A stretch of 64,000 nt of DNA from Bacteroidota bacterium (GCA_947501265.1 CANMVY010000003.1:62001-126000); one strand, 5' to 3'; positions 8,806-16,535 are shown, numbered from the stretch's first letter. A program made the numbers and translations. The notes: generated by a model from the sequence alone, not told the origin.

Positions 8806-9246
8806 ATGAAAAAGTATTCAAATTTAAAATTCCATTTGGAGGAAGCTGGTATCCCTGTTGTTACCATGTCTTTTGCTGAAATGGGACAGGTATTAGGATT
8901 CCCATTGCCTTCATCCGCTGGAAAATTCAAAAATTGGTGGTCAAACACCCGCAGCGGACAATCTTCTGCTTGGCAGGAAGCCGGTTACAAAGCCGATGCA
9001 AAGTCGTTGATTTTTGATGAAAACGCAGAAGGTCGCAATTTCGATCAGTACCAAATTTCATTTGTTCGCCGTGGTCGTCCAATGTATGCAAACGTAAGTG
9101 AAAATTCTTCAAATGCTGGTAACGACTTGAAGAACATGCAACTGATTGCTGAAGCCATCTTAGGTTTCGATGAATTGTTGCAACTTGGTCACATCAGCAA
9201 AAAAGATTTCGAGAAAGTACGTGACCGTGCTTTGAGTTTCCTATAA
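8806..9246 (+). CDS. DUF7662-like domain protein of unknown function
   Basis: 146 residues with no signal peptide or membrane segment. Residues 20-65 (MSFAEMGQVLGFPLPSSAGK, then WWSN, then WQEAGYKADA) match the pattern of the DUF7662 domain, seen in proteins near defence or nuclease genes in other bacteria; its biochemical role is not known to me. The C-terminal helical part (KNMQLIAEAILGFDELLQLG) is unrecognised. It is a single transcription unit with its own terminator 27 bp downstream. Codon choice looks like well-expressed neighbours such as the OmpA gene. Confidence 0.65.
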   Translation: MKKYSNLKFHLEEAGIPVVTMSFAEMGQVLGFPLPSSAGKFKNWWSNTRSGQSSAWQEAGYKADAKSLIFDENAEGRNFDQYQISFVRRGRPMYANVSENSSNAGNDLKNMQLIAEAILGFDELLQLGHISKKDFEKVRDRALSFL

Positions 9247-9266
9247 TCGAGGAATCATTTCTAGAT

Positions 9267-9297
9267 AAAAAAAGGGGCTTTATTGCCCCTTTTTTTA
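9267..9297 (+). terminator. Rho-independent terminator of the DUF7662-like gene
   Basis: AGGGGC (9273-9278), loop TTTATT, GCCCCT (9285-9290), flanked by an A run and seven T residues. It can act on both strands and also lies beyond the end of the broken DUF6671 gene. Confidence 0.88.
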
Positions 9298-9320
9298 TTC
9301 GTGCAATAGAAAATCAGTAT

Positions 9321-10121
9321 TCATGGGTTACAAATTAAACAATACATGGGATCCTCTTTGGTTTTTCCATTTGGATTGCTTTTGATTTCTTCATGTTGGC
9401 AAACCTCACAAACATGAATGGAATAAAGGATGGAGGAGGTAGGGGAGTTGCACCACTGGCACGGAAGTCCTCGTTCTACTTTTTTTTGTGAGAAGCCAGG
9501 TTACTCGCACTTTGGACATTCCGTTTGAAGTTGGGTTAAGAAATTTGAGAAACCTATTCGAATATTCGCCATTCGGGTAGGATTGTTCATTGCTCTCATA
9601 TCGCTTTCAGCCATAACAGTATCTCCTAAAGTTCCATAAACTGAAAAAAGGGTTTTCCAATCAAAAATGTCCTTAAAAATTTCCAAGTCATTCCCGCTGT
9701 TTTTTTTGAGAATGATCCCATGGCTTGGGAATTTAATCCGGTTGCAAAACTCAACCAATTGTTGCTCGGAATGAATGGATTCAATCTGGAAATTGGTGTG
9801 TTGGGAAGTGTAATGATGATAGAATTTGGAGTTTGAGGAACGATCGAAAAGAATAAACGATTCTTGGTGTTGGGGCACCCACGGAAATAAAGGATGAGGT
9901 CCGAAACTTCCTTCCGTGGCGATAAACAAGGAATGCTTGGAACTAGAAAATCCTAATTTGCATTTTTCTTCCAAGGTGTCCATTACGGAAAGATTCCTAG
10001 GAATTTCACCGGAAAAAGTTCCAAGCGCATCGGTCTCTGCTTCAATAACTAAGGTTTTCGATGCGCCATTTTGGTGTAAAATGGGAAAAATAGCAAGCTC
10101 TTTCTGATGTTTAGAAACCAA
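9321..10121 (-). pseudogene. DUF6671 family gene interrupted by an in-frame TAA
   Basis: The first 206 codons run from TTG 10121 to a TAA at 9503-9501 and carry the family signature (DALGTFSGEIPR, ATEGSFGPHP, ESDMRAMNNPTRM, then ECPKC). In the same frame, directly after the TAA, the reading continues PGFSQKKVERGLPCQWCNSP, then CEVCQHEE and finally MYCLICNP before a TGA at 9321. In my recollection the family has one continuous CPxCxxPGF...GLPCxxC...CxxC...CNP zinc-binding tail, so the stop falls inside a conserved motif. The 5' end is also suspect: an in-frame TGA lies two codons upstream of the TTG and the usual first strand is missing. The function of the family is unknown. It is either a recent pseudogene, a sequencing error, or a truncated but expressed protein. 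Confidence 0.75.
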
Positions 10122-10189
10122 ATTTCAAGGCCCATTTAGCCAGTTTTTCTAGGTTGTGAACGGTTTCATTTTTGGCTGATTTTGGTCGC

Positions 10190-10238
10190 AAAAATGCCCA
10201 CTCCGTGAACCTGATTAAGGAAGCACAAAGTGGGCATT
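10190..10238 (-). terminator. Terminator of the isocitrate dehydrogenase gene
   Basis: On the minus strand AATGCCCACT (10238-10229) pairs with AGTGGGCATT (10202-10193) and is followed by a short T run. The 26-base loop holds a further small pairing (GTG/CAC). It lies 20 bp past the stop of the isocitrate dehydrogenase gene. Confidence 0.75.
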
Positions 10239-10257
10239 AGCGAAAATGAATGATCGA

Positions 10258-11694
10258 TTATTGACCCTGACCTAGAGAATACGCTCGAACACCGTTGAAA
10301 GAATACAAATTCTCGGTTTTTACCACATCAATTCCATGATTTTCTGCTTGATTCAATAAATCAATGATGTCTGACTTAGAAATTCCATTCCCTTCTGCGG
10401 GCTTGAAGCGGCAGCGCCAATGGTCCGTACAAAAGGTTTCTTTGAATCCATTCGGCCATACTTTAATTCCACGATTGGTAATCATGGATAAAGAGATGTT
10501 TGGGTGCTGGATATGTTTCATGATTTCTGCCAATTGGTTGGGATCGGTTCCGCTCCAATGGATGAACAAATCTACTCCTTCCAAATCTTTCTTTTGCGCA
10601 GGCTTGCGATGATAAGTTGGAAGAATCATTTTCTGGTCTTTGGAGTAAGTAACGCCTTTCAAGATCTGAGGTTTGTGTCCCAAATTGGCGATAACTGCTT
10701 CAGCAAATTCATGGGTTCCTACCTTTTCTTTGCTTACTCCATCTTTATAAATATCGTAGGTATGAACCCCATCTTCGATGGTTTTCAACCAAGCATTTTG
10801 AATTTTTTCAGCAACATCATTTTGGCCTAGGTGGCTCAACATCATGATGGCACCTTGCAATAAACCTGATGGGTTGGCCATGTTTTGACCTGCGCGTCGG
10901 GGTGCAGAACCGTGAATGGCTTCGAACATAGCGCACTCTTCACCGATATTAGCCGAACCTGCTAATCCAACCGACCCTGCAATTTGGGCAGCAACATCGG
11001 AAAGGACATCACCATAAAGGTTAGGCATGACAATGACGTCAAAAATCTCTGGGGTATCAGCCAATTTTGCAGCGCCGATATCGATAATCCAGTGTTCGTT
11101 TTCAATTTCTGGATATTCTTTGGCAATTTCATCGAAAACTTGGTGGAACAAACCATCGGTTTGTTTCATGATGTTGTCTTTGGTGAAACAAGTTACTTTT
11201 TTGCGGTTTTGAACACGGGCATATTCAAAAGCGTAACGAACAATTTTTTCGCAACCTGGACGGCTAATCAATTTCAAACATTGAATCACCTCGTCGGTTT
11301 GTTGGTGCTCAATCCCAGCGTACAAATCTTCTTCATTTTCACGAATGATTACCACATCCATGATGGGATGTTTGGTGCTCACAAAAGGGTGTAGGCTCAA
11401 GCAAGGACGAACATTGGAATACAACCCTAAAAATTTGCGGGTAGTAACGTTCAAGCTTTTATATCCACCACCTTGTGGAGTGGTGATAGGCGCTTTTAAA
11501 AAGATTTTGTTTTTTCGAATGATATCCCAAGATTCATCTGAAATACCCGAAGTATTGCCAGAAAGGTAAACTTTCTCTCCAACTTGAATTTCGTCTACTT
11601 CAATTTGAGCTCCAGCAGCTTTGAGAATGTTGAGGGTGGCATCCATAATTTCTGGACCAATTCCATCTCCTTTTGCAACGGTAATGCGTGTCAT
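10258..11694 (-). CDS. icd: Isocitrate dehydrogenase with C-terminal extension
   Basis: 478 residues. The N-terminal ~335 residues are a beta-decarboxylating dehydrogenase: GDGIGPEIM near residue 10, the substrate loop SNVRPC (about 93), IIRENEEDLYAGIEHQ (about 115), the metal-binding VMPNLYGDVLSDVAAQIAGS (about 230) and the coenzyme loop EAIHGSAPRRAGQNMANPS. The additional ~140 C-terminal residues resemble the extension of the Thermus-type enzyme, a form common in Bacteroidota. It oxidises isocitrate to 2-oxoglutarate in the citric acid cycle, probably with NADP+. It is divergent from the LysR regulator, 86 bp away, which may control it. A long hairpin terminates it. Confidence 0.93.
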   Translation of the reverse strand: MTRITVAKGDGIGPEIMDATLNILKAAGAQIEVDEIQVGEKVYLSGNTSGISDESWDIIRKNKIFLKAPITTPQGGGYKSLNVTTRKFLGLYSNVRPCLSLHPFVSTKHPIMDVVIIRENEEDLYAGIEHQQTDEVIQCLKLISRPGCEKIVRYAFEYARVQNRKKVTCFTKDNIMKQTDGLFHQVFDEIAKEYPEIENEHWIIDIGAAKLADTPEIFDVIVMPNLYGDVLSDVAAQIAGSVGLAGSANIGEECAMFEAIHGSAPRRAGQNMANPSGLLQGAIMMLSHLGQNDVAEKIQNAWLKTIEDGVHTYDIYKDGVSKEKVGTHEFAEAVIANLGHKPQILKGVTYSKDQKMILPTYHRKPAQKKDLEGVDLFIHWSGTDPNQLAEIMKHIQHPNISLSMITNRGIKVWPNGFKETFCTDHWRCRFKPAEGNGISKSDIIDLLNQAENHGIDVVKTENLYSFNGVRAYSLGQGQ

Positions 11695-11729
11695 GATTTT
11701 AAAATTTGATGGTGCAAATTTCCGAAGTT

Positions 11730-11756
11730 TTGTTCATTTCATTTCATTTATATTTG
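11730..11756 (+). promoter_or_regulatory. Probable promoter of the LysR gene
   Basis: -7 TATATTTG at 11749-11756 (TAnnTTTG) with TTTTG ending at 11732, a 16-bp spacer, slightly short of the usual 19. It lies in the 86-bp region between isocitrate dehydrogenase and the LysR gene, where a LysR site would also be expected. Confidence 0.5.
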
Positions 11757-11780
11757 CAATCAAAAGCATAAATTTTTTTT

Positions 11781-12695
11781 ATGAAGTACACCCTTCATCA
11801 GCTTCAAATTTTCAAGTGTTTGGTTGAAACCGGGAGCATTACAAAAACGGCTCAAGTTTTGAATTTATCCCAGCCGGCTATTTCCATTCAGTTGAGGAAT
11901 TTACAAAATCAATTCGACTTGAATTTGTATGAAATATTGGGTAAACAAATTTTTATCACAGAATTTGGGCGAGAAATTGCGGCTTCAGCCGAAGAAATCA
12001 TTCGGCAAGTGGAAGCCATCAATTACATTTCGAGTCGGTATAAAGGGCAATTGGCTAGCAAGTTAAGGATTTCTGTAGTTTCAACCGGAAAGTACGTGAT
12101 TCCCTTCTTTTTAAAGGATTTTCTCGATCGTCATCCTTCGGTAGAATTGGTTTTGGACGTAACAAACAAAGCCAAAGTATTGGACTCTTTGGAATCGAAT
12201 GAGGCCGATTTTGCTTTGGTTTCACTGTTGCCCGCCAAACTAAAAGTGGAATCTATCCCGATTTTGAAGAACAAATTGGTGTTGGTGGCCAATGAAAACT
12301 TTGAACTCCCTTTGAATGGTCTCTTCCTGAATGATTTTTCAAAGTTGCCTGTTATTTTGAGAGAAAAAGGATCGGGAACCAGGGAGACCATGGAACGATT
12401 TTTCCAACGAAACGAAATTCAGCTGAAGAAACCGTTGGTGTTAACCTCCAATGAAGCAGTAAAGCAAGCAATATTAGCTAACCTTGGAATTTCCATCATG
12501 CCGATGATAGGAATAAAAAGTGAGTTAGAACAAAATTTGGTGAAAGTTATTCCTTGCAAAGGGTTGCCTATTGAAACCGAATGGAGTTTAATATGGATGA
12601 AAGGAAAGGCCTTGAATCCAACAGGATTGGCGTTCAAAGAATACTTAGAAGACGGCAAAGAGGCGATTATTCAAAAGCATTTTAGTTGGATGTGA
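11781..12695 (+). CDS. LysR family transcriptional regulator
   Basis: 304 residues. The N-terminal winged helix-turn-helix (LHQLQIFKCLVETGSITKTA and LNLSQPAISIQLRNLQNQ, residues 5-60) is followed by a linker helix and a periplasmic-binding-like effector domain (KLRISVVSTGKYVIPFFLKD onward). The FLKDF and TSNEAVKQAILANLGISIMP segments resemble the CbbR/CysB-type branch. It is divergent from isocitrate dehydrogenase, the usual layout for a LysR protein and its target, but the effector is not evident. The ATG at 11781 follows an AT-rich leader of about 25 bases. Confidence 0.92.
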   Translation: MKYTLHQLQIFKCLVETGSITKTAQVLNLSQPAISIQLRNLQNQFDLNLYEILGKQIFITEFGREIAASAEEIIRQVEAINYISSRYKGQLASKLRISVVSTGKYVIPFFLKDFLDRHPSVELVLDVTNKAKVLDSLESNEADFALVSLLPAKLKVESIPILKNKLVLVANENFELPLNGLFLNDFSKLPVILREKGSGTRETMERFFQRNEIQLKKPLVLTSNEAVKQAILANLGISIMPMIGIKSELEQNLVKVIPCKGLPIETEWSLIWMKGKALNPTGLAFKEYLEDGKEAIIQKHFSWM

Positions 12696-12712
12696 AATTT
12701 TATGGGCTTCTA

Positions 12713-12878
12713 GACCTGATTTCCTCGCTTCGCTCGGAGGATTTGAATGGCATAGTAAAGGTTGGGCAGAAGCTAGGGAAAAGTGGGAAACGTTTATAAA
12801 CGTTTCATGTAAGGGTACATCAAGGCTCAATTGCTAGTTTTGTTCGAAATTTGTGGGTGGCAGGGTGGGGGTGGTGGG
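12713..12878 (+). repeat. 166-bp repeat, copy 1, with 18-bp palindrome and G-rich end
   Basis: Nearly identical to 12986-13151, offset exactly 273 bp, with only a couple of differences near the 3' end. It contains a small hairpin (TCCTC...GAGGA at 12721-12741), the perfect palindrome AAACGTTTATAAACGTTT (12788-12805) and a G-rich end (12855-12878) with four runs of three or more G separated by short loops. It has no coding potential and lies between the LysR gene and the initiator tRNA. Confidence 0.9.
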
Positions 12879-12937
12879 ACCCATTTCCTATATTTATTTT
12901 CTTACATCTCTTCCTGATGCAAGCATCGCTCACAAGA

Positions 12938-12988
12938 GAAAATAAAAAAGACCCTTCTTTCGAACTGCCTTGAAGAAGTAGTGGGGAC
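12938..12988 (-). repeat. Degenerate copy of the initiator-tRNA 3' end and terminator
   Basis: 51 bp that align without gaps to 13207-13257 at about 80 percent identity. The matching segment covers the terminator hairpin and the acceptor end of the initiator tRNA (GTAGTGGGGAC against GTAGCGGGGAC). The rest of the tRNA is absent, so this is a relic of a duplicated tRNA locus. Confidence 0.7.
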
Positions 12989-13151
12989 CTGATTTCCTCG
13001 CTTCGCTCGGAGGATTTGAATGGCATAGTAAAGGTTGGGCAGAAGCTAGGGAAAAGTGGGAAACGTTTATAAACGTTTCATGTAAGGGTACATCAAGGCT
13101 CAATTGCTAGTTTTGTTCGAAATTCGTGGGTGGTAGGGTGGGGGTGGTGGG
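12986..13151 (+). repeat. 166-bp repeat, copy 2, with 18-bp palindrome and G-rich end
   Basis: Second copy of the 12713-12878 repeat. The palindrome lies at 13061-13078 and the G-rich end at 13128-13151. It is preceded by a degenerate copy of the tRNA terminator and of the last bases of tRNA (12938-12988) and followed by the intact ones (13207-13257), so the whole 273-bp unit was duplicated in tandem and the tails then diverged. Confidence 0.9.
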
Positions 13152-13212
13152 TCCCCATTTTCAATATTTTTCCATCGTTTCGCAAATGTCATCAACGCCC
13201 ACTAAAGAAAAT

Positions 13213-13240
13213 AAAAAAGCCAGTTCTTTCGAACTGGCTT
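13213..13240 (-). terminator. Terminator of initiator tRNA-Met
   Basis: On the minus strand AAGCCAGTTC (13240-13231) pairs with GAACTGGCTT (13226-13217) around a four-base loop, followed by a T run (A run 13213-13218 on the plus strand). It lies 8 bp beyond the tRNA. Confidence 0.9.
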
Positions 13241-13247
13241 GACCTAG

Positions 13248-13320
13248 TAGCGGGGACAGGACTCGAACCTATGACCTCTGGGTTATGAGCCCAGCGAGCT
13301 ACCAACTGCTCCACCCCGCA
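13248..13320 (-). tRNA. Initiator tRNA-fMet (CAT)
   Basis: A 73-nt cloverleaf on the minus strand. The acceptor stem pairs from position 2 (GCGGGG with CCCCGC) while positions 1 and 72 are T and T and do not pair. The anticodon arm CTGGG/CTCATAA/CCCAG has anticodon CAT and three consecutive G-C pairs next to the loop. The unpaired 1-72 position and the three G-C pairs are the hallmarks of the initiator tRNA. The T arm is ATAGG/TTCGAGT/CCTGT. The CCA end is not encoded. A good promoter and a terminator flank it. Confidence 0.95.
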
Positions 13321-13334
13321 ATGCTTTGGGATTG

Positions 13335-13364
13335 CAAAGGTAAGAAAAAATTAATACTGAGCAA
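13335..13364 (-). promoter_or_regulatory. Promoter of initiator tRNA-Met
   Basis: Minus strand: -33 TTG (13364-13362), 19-bp spacer, -7 TACCTTTG (13342-13335). The tRNA 5' end at 13320 is 15 bases downstream. It has the same form as the peroxidase promoter at 4652-4682. Confidence 0.75.
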
Positions 13365-13372
13365 GATGTTTT

Positions 13373-14497
13373 TTAAATTTTTTGTAGAGCACTCACCAAA
13401 TTATCCCAAGAGTACTTTTTCTTCTCCTCCTGAATGCCTTCCAAAAACTCGTTTTCTCGTTGGTTATCAAAGAAATCTAAAATAGAATCGGCAATGGCTA
13501 TGGGTGTTTTTTCTACGCAGTAACCCACTTTTCCGTGAGGCACGGTTTCTTCCAAACCGCCAACATTCGTGGCCAACATCGTTTTTTCGAAATGATAAGC
13601 CACCTGCGTTACTCCACTTTGAGTGGCGGAATGGTACGTTAATGCAATCAGATCAGAGGCAGAAAAGTAATCGGCTACTTCAGAATTGGGAATAAATTCA
13701 TGTCGCCGAACAATCAAATCTTCCAATTGATGTTGTTCAATGAGGGAATTGTAATGTTCTGGACTGTCGTAAAACTCCCCAGCGATGAGCAAACGAATGG
13801 AACGGTTTCGGAAACGTGGATCGGCAAAAGCCTCCAACAACAAATCCAAACCCTTGTATTTGCGAATGAACCCGAAAAAAAGAACATATTGATGGTTTGG
13901 ATTCAATTGTAGTTTCTCAACGGCTTGCGTCCTAGGAACCAACGAGCCAAAATTATCGTACAAAGGATGCAAGCACAATTGAGCTCTTGGATTCGGAATG
14001 AAAGTCTTTAAGTCGGACATCACGGTTTCCGACATGGTGATGAAGGCGTGAAACGAATTCAAGAAGTACGAATTCAATGGTTTTGAAAACGGAAATTTTT
14101 CGTGTGGAATGATATTGTCCGTTATCGCAACCAACTTGGTTTTCTTGCTTTTCTTTCGAATGATCCTAGCAATGGTTCCGAGTGCGGGAGCCATGAAAGG
14201 CATCCAATACCGAAAAATCACCAAATCAGGTTTGCGTTTTGCAATGTATTTGGCGGTTTTGAACCAACTCAAAGGACCTACCGAATTGATGCTGGTATGA
14301 ATGAAAATATCGTCGGGTGGGGCTTCATCGGAAAACTGCGTTTTGCCGGGAAACAACACCTTGGGATATTGAAGTGAAAAACTGATCAACTCGCAATCGT
14401 TGCCCGATTCCAGAAATGCTCTGGCTAACCGTTCATTGAAGGTAGCTAAACCTCCCCGAAGCGGGTAGGCGGGACCAACGATCATGACTTTACTCAT
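13373..14497 (-). CDS. Glycosyltransferase family 4 (GT-B fold)
   Basis: 374 residues. The N-terminal Rossmann half starts with MIVGPAYPLRGGLATFNERLARAF, a glycine-rich acceptor loop. The C-terminal half carries the nucleotide-sugar region FFGFIRKYKGLDLLLEAF (about 210), LLIAGEFYD and the distal glutamate region PHGKVGYCVE. It probably adds a sugar to a lipid-linked glycan or exopolysaccharide. It overlaps the preceding GT2 gene by eight bases and is the last gene of the long minus-strand chain. The annotation tail GGLEETVPHGKVGY is the usual GT4 donor motif. Confidence 0.88.
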   Translation of the reverse strand: MSKVMIVGPAYPLRGGLATFNERLARAFLESGNDCELISFSLQYPKVLFPGKTQFSDEAPPDDIFIHTSINSVGPLSWFKTAKYIAKRKPDLVIFRYWMPFMAPALGTIARIIRKKSKKTKLVAITDNIIPHEKFPFSKPLNSYFLNSFHAFITMSETVMSDLKTFIPNPRAQLCLHPLYDNFGSLVPRTQAVEKLQLNPNHQYVLFFGFIRKYKGLDLLLEAFADPRFRNRSIRLLIAGEFYDSPEHYNSLIEQHQLEDLIVRRHEFIPNSEVADYFSASDLIALTYHSATQSGVTQVAYHFEKTMLATNVGGLEETVPHGKVGYCVEKTPIAIADSILDFFDNQRENEFLEGIQEEKKKYSWDNLVSALQKI

Positions 14498-15455
14498 CTA
14501 CCCGTAACCGCTCAGAAATCTGATAATTGTTTCGGTTTACTGCAAAGCGGCTCACCAATTCGCCAATGAATCCGGCCAAAAATAGCTGCGTGCCGATGAT
14601 CATCGCCGTTAAAGAAATAAAGAACCAAGGATTTTCAGCTACCAACCGTGCTGGAACATCAGAAAAGTAAATGCTGTAAAACTTTTGCCCCAAAATTCCC
14701 AACATGGCCATGAATCCAACAAAAAAGGTCAAGGAACCCAAGGTGCCAAAAAAGTGCATGGGAGCATTGCGGAATTTCCCAACAAAAAAGATCGAAAGCA
14801 AATCGAGAAATCCTTTCACGAATCGATCCAATCCAAATTTGGTTGTGCCGTATTTTCGTGCTCGGTGCTGAACCACTTGTTCTTCAATGCGTTTAAATCC
14901 AGCCCATTTGGCAATTACAGGAATGTATCGGTGCATTTCTCCATATACTTCAATGGATTTAACCACTTCTTTGCGGTATGCCTTCAATCCGCAGTTAAAA
15001 TCGTGCAAATTGTGAATGCCGCTCATGCGTTGGGTAACCCAGTTGAAGAACTTGGAAGGGATGGTTTTGGAGATGGGATCGTAACGTTTCTTTTTCCAAC
15101 CGGAAATGAGATCCAATTTCTCGTTTTTGATGCGGTGGTAAAGAATTGGAATTTCATCCGGGCTGTCTTGCAAATCGGCATCCATGGTAATCACCACATC
15201 GCCTTCAACGGCTTGAAAGCCGGTATTGAGCGCGGCAGATTTACCGTAATTTCTGCGGAAGCGAATGCCGCGAACGGTGGAAAATCGTTGACCAAGTTCC
15301 TGAATAACCTCCCAAGAGCGGTCGGAACTTCCATCGTCAACCATGATCACTTCGTAGGTGAGCGATTCTGCAATACAAACCCGATCAATCCATTCCATCA
15401 ATTCTGGAAGGGATTCATCTTCATTAAATAAGGGAATAACAATGGATAAGTCCAT
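14490..15455 (-). CDS. Glycosyltransferase family 2, polyprenyl-phosphate sugar transferase type
   Basis: 321 residues. The GT-A domain (residues 1-220) has VIPLFNEDESLPEL, VDDGSSD, the DXD-like MDADLQD and RRNYGKSAALNTGF. Two membrane helices follow (about 230-255 FFGTLGSLTFFVGFMAMLGI and 270-295 FFISLTAMIIGTQLFLAGF). This is the layout of DPM1/GtrB/ArnC enzymes, which transfer a sugar from a nucleotide to undecaprenyl phosphate at the inner face of the membrane. The adjacent GT4 gene overlaps its 3' end, so both probably work in one envelope-glycan pathway. Confidence 0.9.
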   Translation of the reverse strand: MDLSIVIPLFNEDESLPELMEWIDRVCIAESLTYEVIMVDDGSSDRSWEVIQELGQRFSTVRGIRFRRNYGKSAALNTGFQAVEGDVVITMDADLQDSPDEIPILYHRIKNEKLDLISGWKKKRYDPISKTIPSKFFNWVTQRMSGIHNLHDFNCGLKAYRKEVVKSIEVYGEMHRYIPVIAKWAGFKRIEEQVVQHRARKYGTTKFGLDRFVKGFLDLLSIFFVGKFRNAPMHFFGTLGSLTFFVGFMAMLGILGQKFYSIYFSDVPARLVAENPWFFISLTAMIIGTQLFLAGFIGELVSRFAVNRNNYQISERLRVDE

Positions 15456-15461
15456 AATAAA

Positions 15462-16013
15462 TTAGGCGTCGAACATCGGACGCTTTTTGCGGGTAAAAAT
15501 AGAGATGATAGCGCAAATGAAGGCGCCGAAAATGACTGAGCCTAGAAGCTGTTTTAAAATGGAAACAATGTTGAAACCGAAATCTTGGTTTTCAATTTGT
15601 CGAATCGCTTTATTGATGTCTTTGGAAGAAGCACCGGCTTTTTCCATCCATTGTTCGGTTACTTCGATGCTGGCTTGTTTCACAATTTCAATGGAATCAG
15701 GTGCGATGACATAATTGTAAATCGAATTGAATGAAATGGTTAGGATGCTAGCAATGGAAAAGATGATGACTCCTTCCAAAAAGCTTTGGCCGTAAGTAAT
15801 GAAACCTTCTTGTTGAGTTTTTTTTCCATTGATTCCGAGAATAAGAATGGTAGCCATCAAAACCAAATTTAACAACATGCTCATGAAAAAGTTTCTTACC
15901 GGCCAATCTGGACCCAAAAGAGTATTAATCAGCAAGGTAAGAAGTACGGAAACCCCACCCAAGATGAGCCCCCAGCGTACGAAATTGATTTGAAATAATC
16001 CGGTTGAATTCAT
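15462..16013 (-). CDS. DUF4199 membrane protein
   Basis: 183 residues with four predicted membrane helices (about 12-32, 40-58, 72-95 and 145-170), a polar extracytoplasmic stretch before the last helix and a basic C-terminus (TRKKRPMFDA). This is the DUF4199 pattern, a family largely limited to Bacteroidota and of unknown role. The start overlaps the stop of the other DUF4199 gene by four bases. The pair lies next to the polyprenyl glycosyltransferase, in a context that I recall as recurrent in the phylum. Confidence 0.8.
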   Translation of the reverse strand: MNSTGLFQINFVRWGLILGGVSVLLTLLINTLLGPDWPVRNFFMSMLLNLVLMATILILGINGKKTQQEGFITYGQSFLEGVIIFSIASILTISFNSIYNYVIAPDSIEIVKQASIEVTEQWMEKAGASSKDINKAIRQIENQDFGFNIVSILKQLLGSVIFGAFICAIISIFTRKKRPMFDA

Positions 16014-16531
16014 GATGCTTTTTTTCTGAAGAATGCTGCGGCAAACAATGCGAATATAAACTGAATTGCCGATGATTTGATGAAATAATCCAAAACCAAA
16101 TTGGTAGAGTTTGTTTTTCCTAAATCGTTGATCAAATCAAAGTAGGCTTTTTCACCGTGGTTTTTGATGATTCCAGCTTTTTGAGCCTCAAATTCGGTGC
16201 TCATTTGGTGAATGTATTCCTGAACAATTTCGGGTTGAGCTTGCATCAAAAAGTAAAGAGTAATGCTAGCGATGTTGGTGCCAATCAAGGCCGTTAAAAG
16301 TCCGGTAACCACACCTTCTCCCGTACCAATGAATCCTCCGTTTACCTTTTGCTTTCGGTAGGAAATGGCAAATAAAACCATGATCACGGGAATGGAAATG
16401 GATAAAAACGTGTAAAAGGGATGAAACGGATTGATGCCGTTCATTTGTTCGTAGGCGAAAAAAGCTAAACTTATTCCCCCCGAACACAATCCCGTCCACC
16501 AAGCCGTTTCAAACAATACTTTGCGAATCAT
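16010..16531 (-). CDS. DUF4199 membrane protein (paralogue)
   Basis: 173 residues, four membrane helices and the same layout as the next gene, including the short soluble loop rich in Gln, Glu and Lys between helices three and four (QAQPEIVQEYIHQMSTEFEA) and a basic C-terminal RKKAS. The two probably arose by duplication and may form a heteromer. The stop codon overlaps the start of the second copy (ATGA). Confidence 0.8.
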   Translation of the reverse strand: MIRKVLFETAWWTGLCSGGISLAFFAYEQMNGINPFHPFYTFLSISIPVIMVLFAISYRKQKVNGGFIGTGEGVVTGLLTALIGTNIASITLYFLMQAQPEIVQEYIHQMSTEFEAQKAGIIKNHGEKAYFDLINDLGKTNSTNLVLDYFIKSSAIQFIFALFAAAFFRKKAS

Positions 16532-16535
16532 GGAA

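Noticed and set aside
10122-10226. Minus-strand open stretch (CPLCASLIRFTEWAFLRPKS and on) between isocitrate dehydrogenase and the DUF6671 gene
   Set aside because: It has no start codon and runs through the terminator hairpin of isocitrate dehydrogenase, which explains its sequence better than coding.
12713-13151. CRISPR array
   Set aside because: There are only two long copies of 166 bp with a 107-bp gap, no short regularly spaced repeats and no cas genes.
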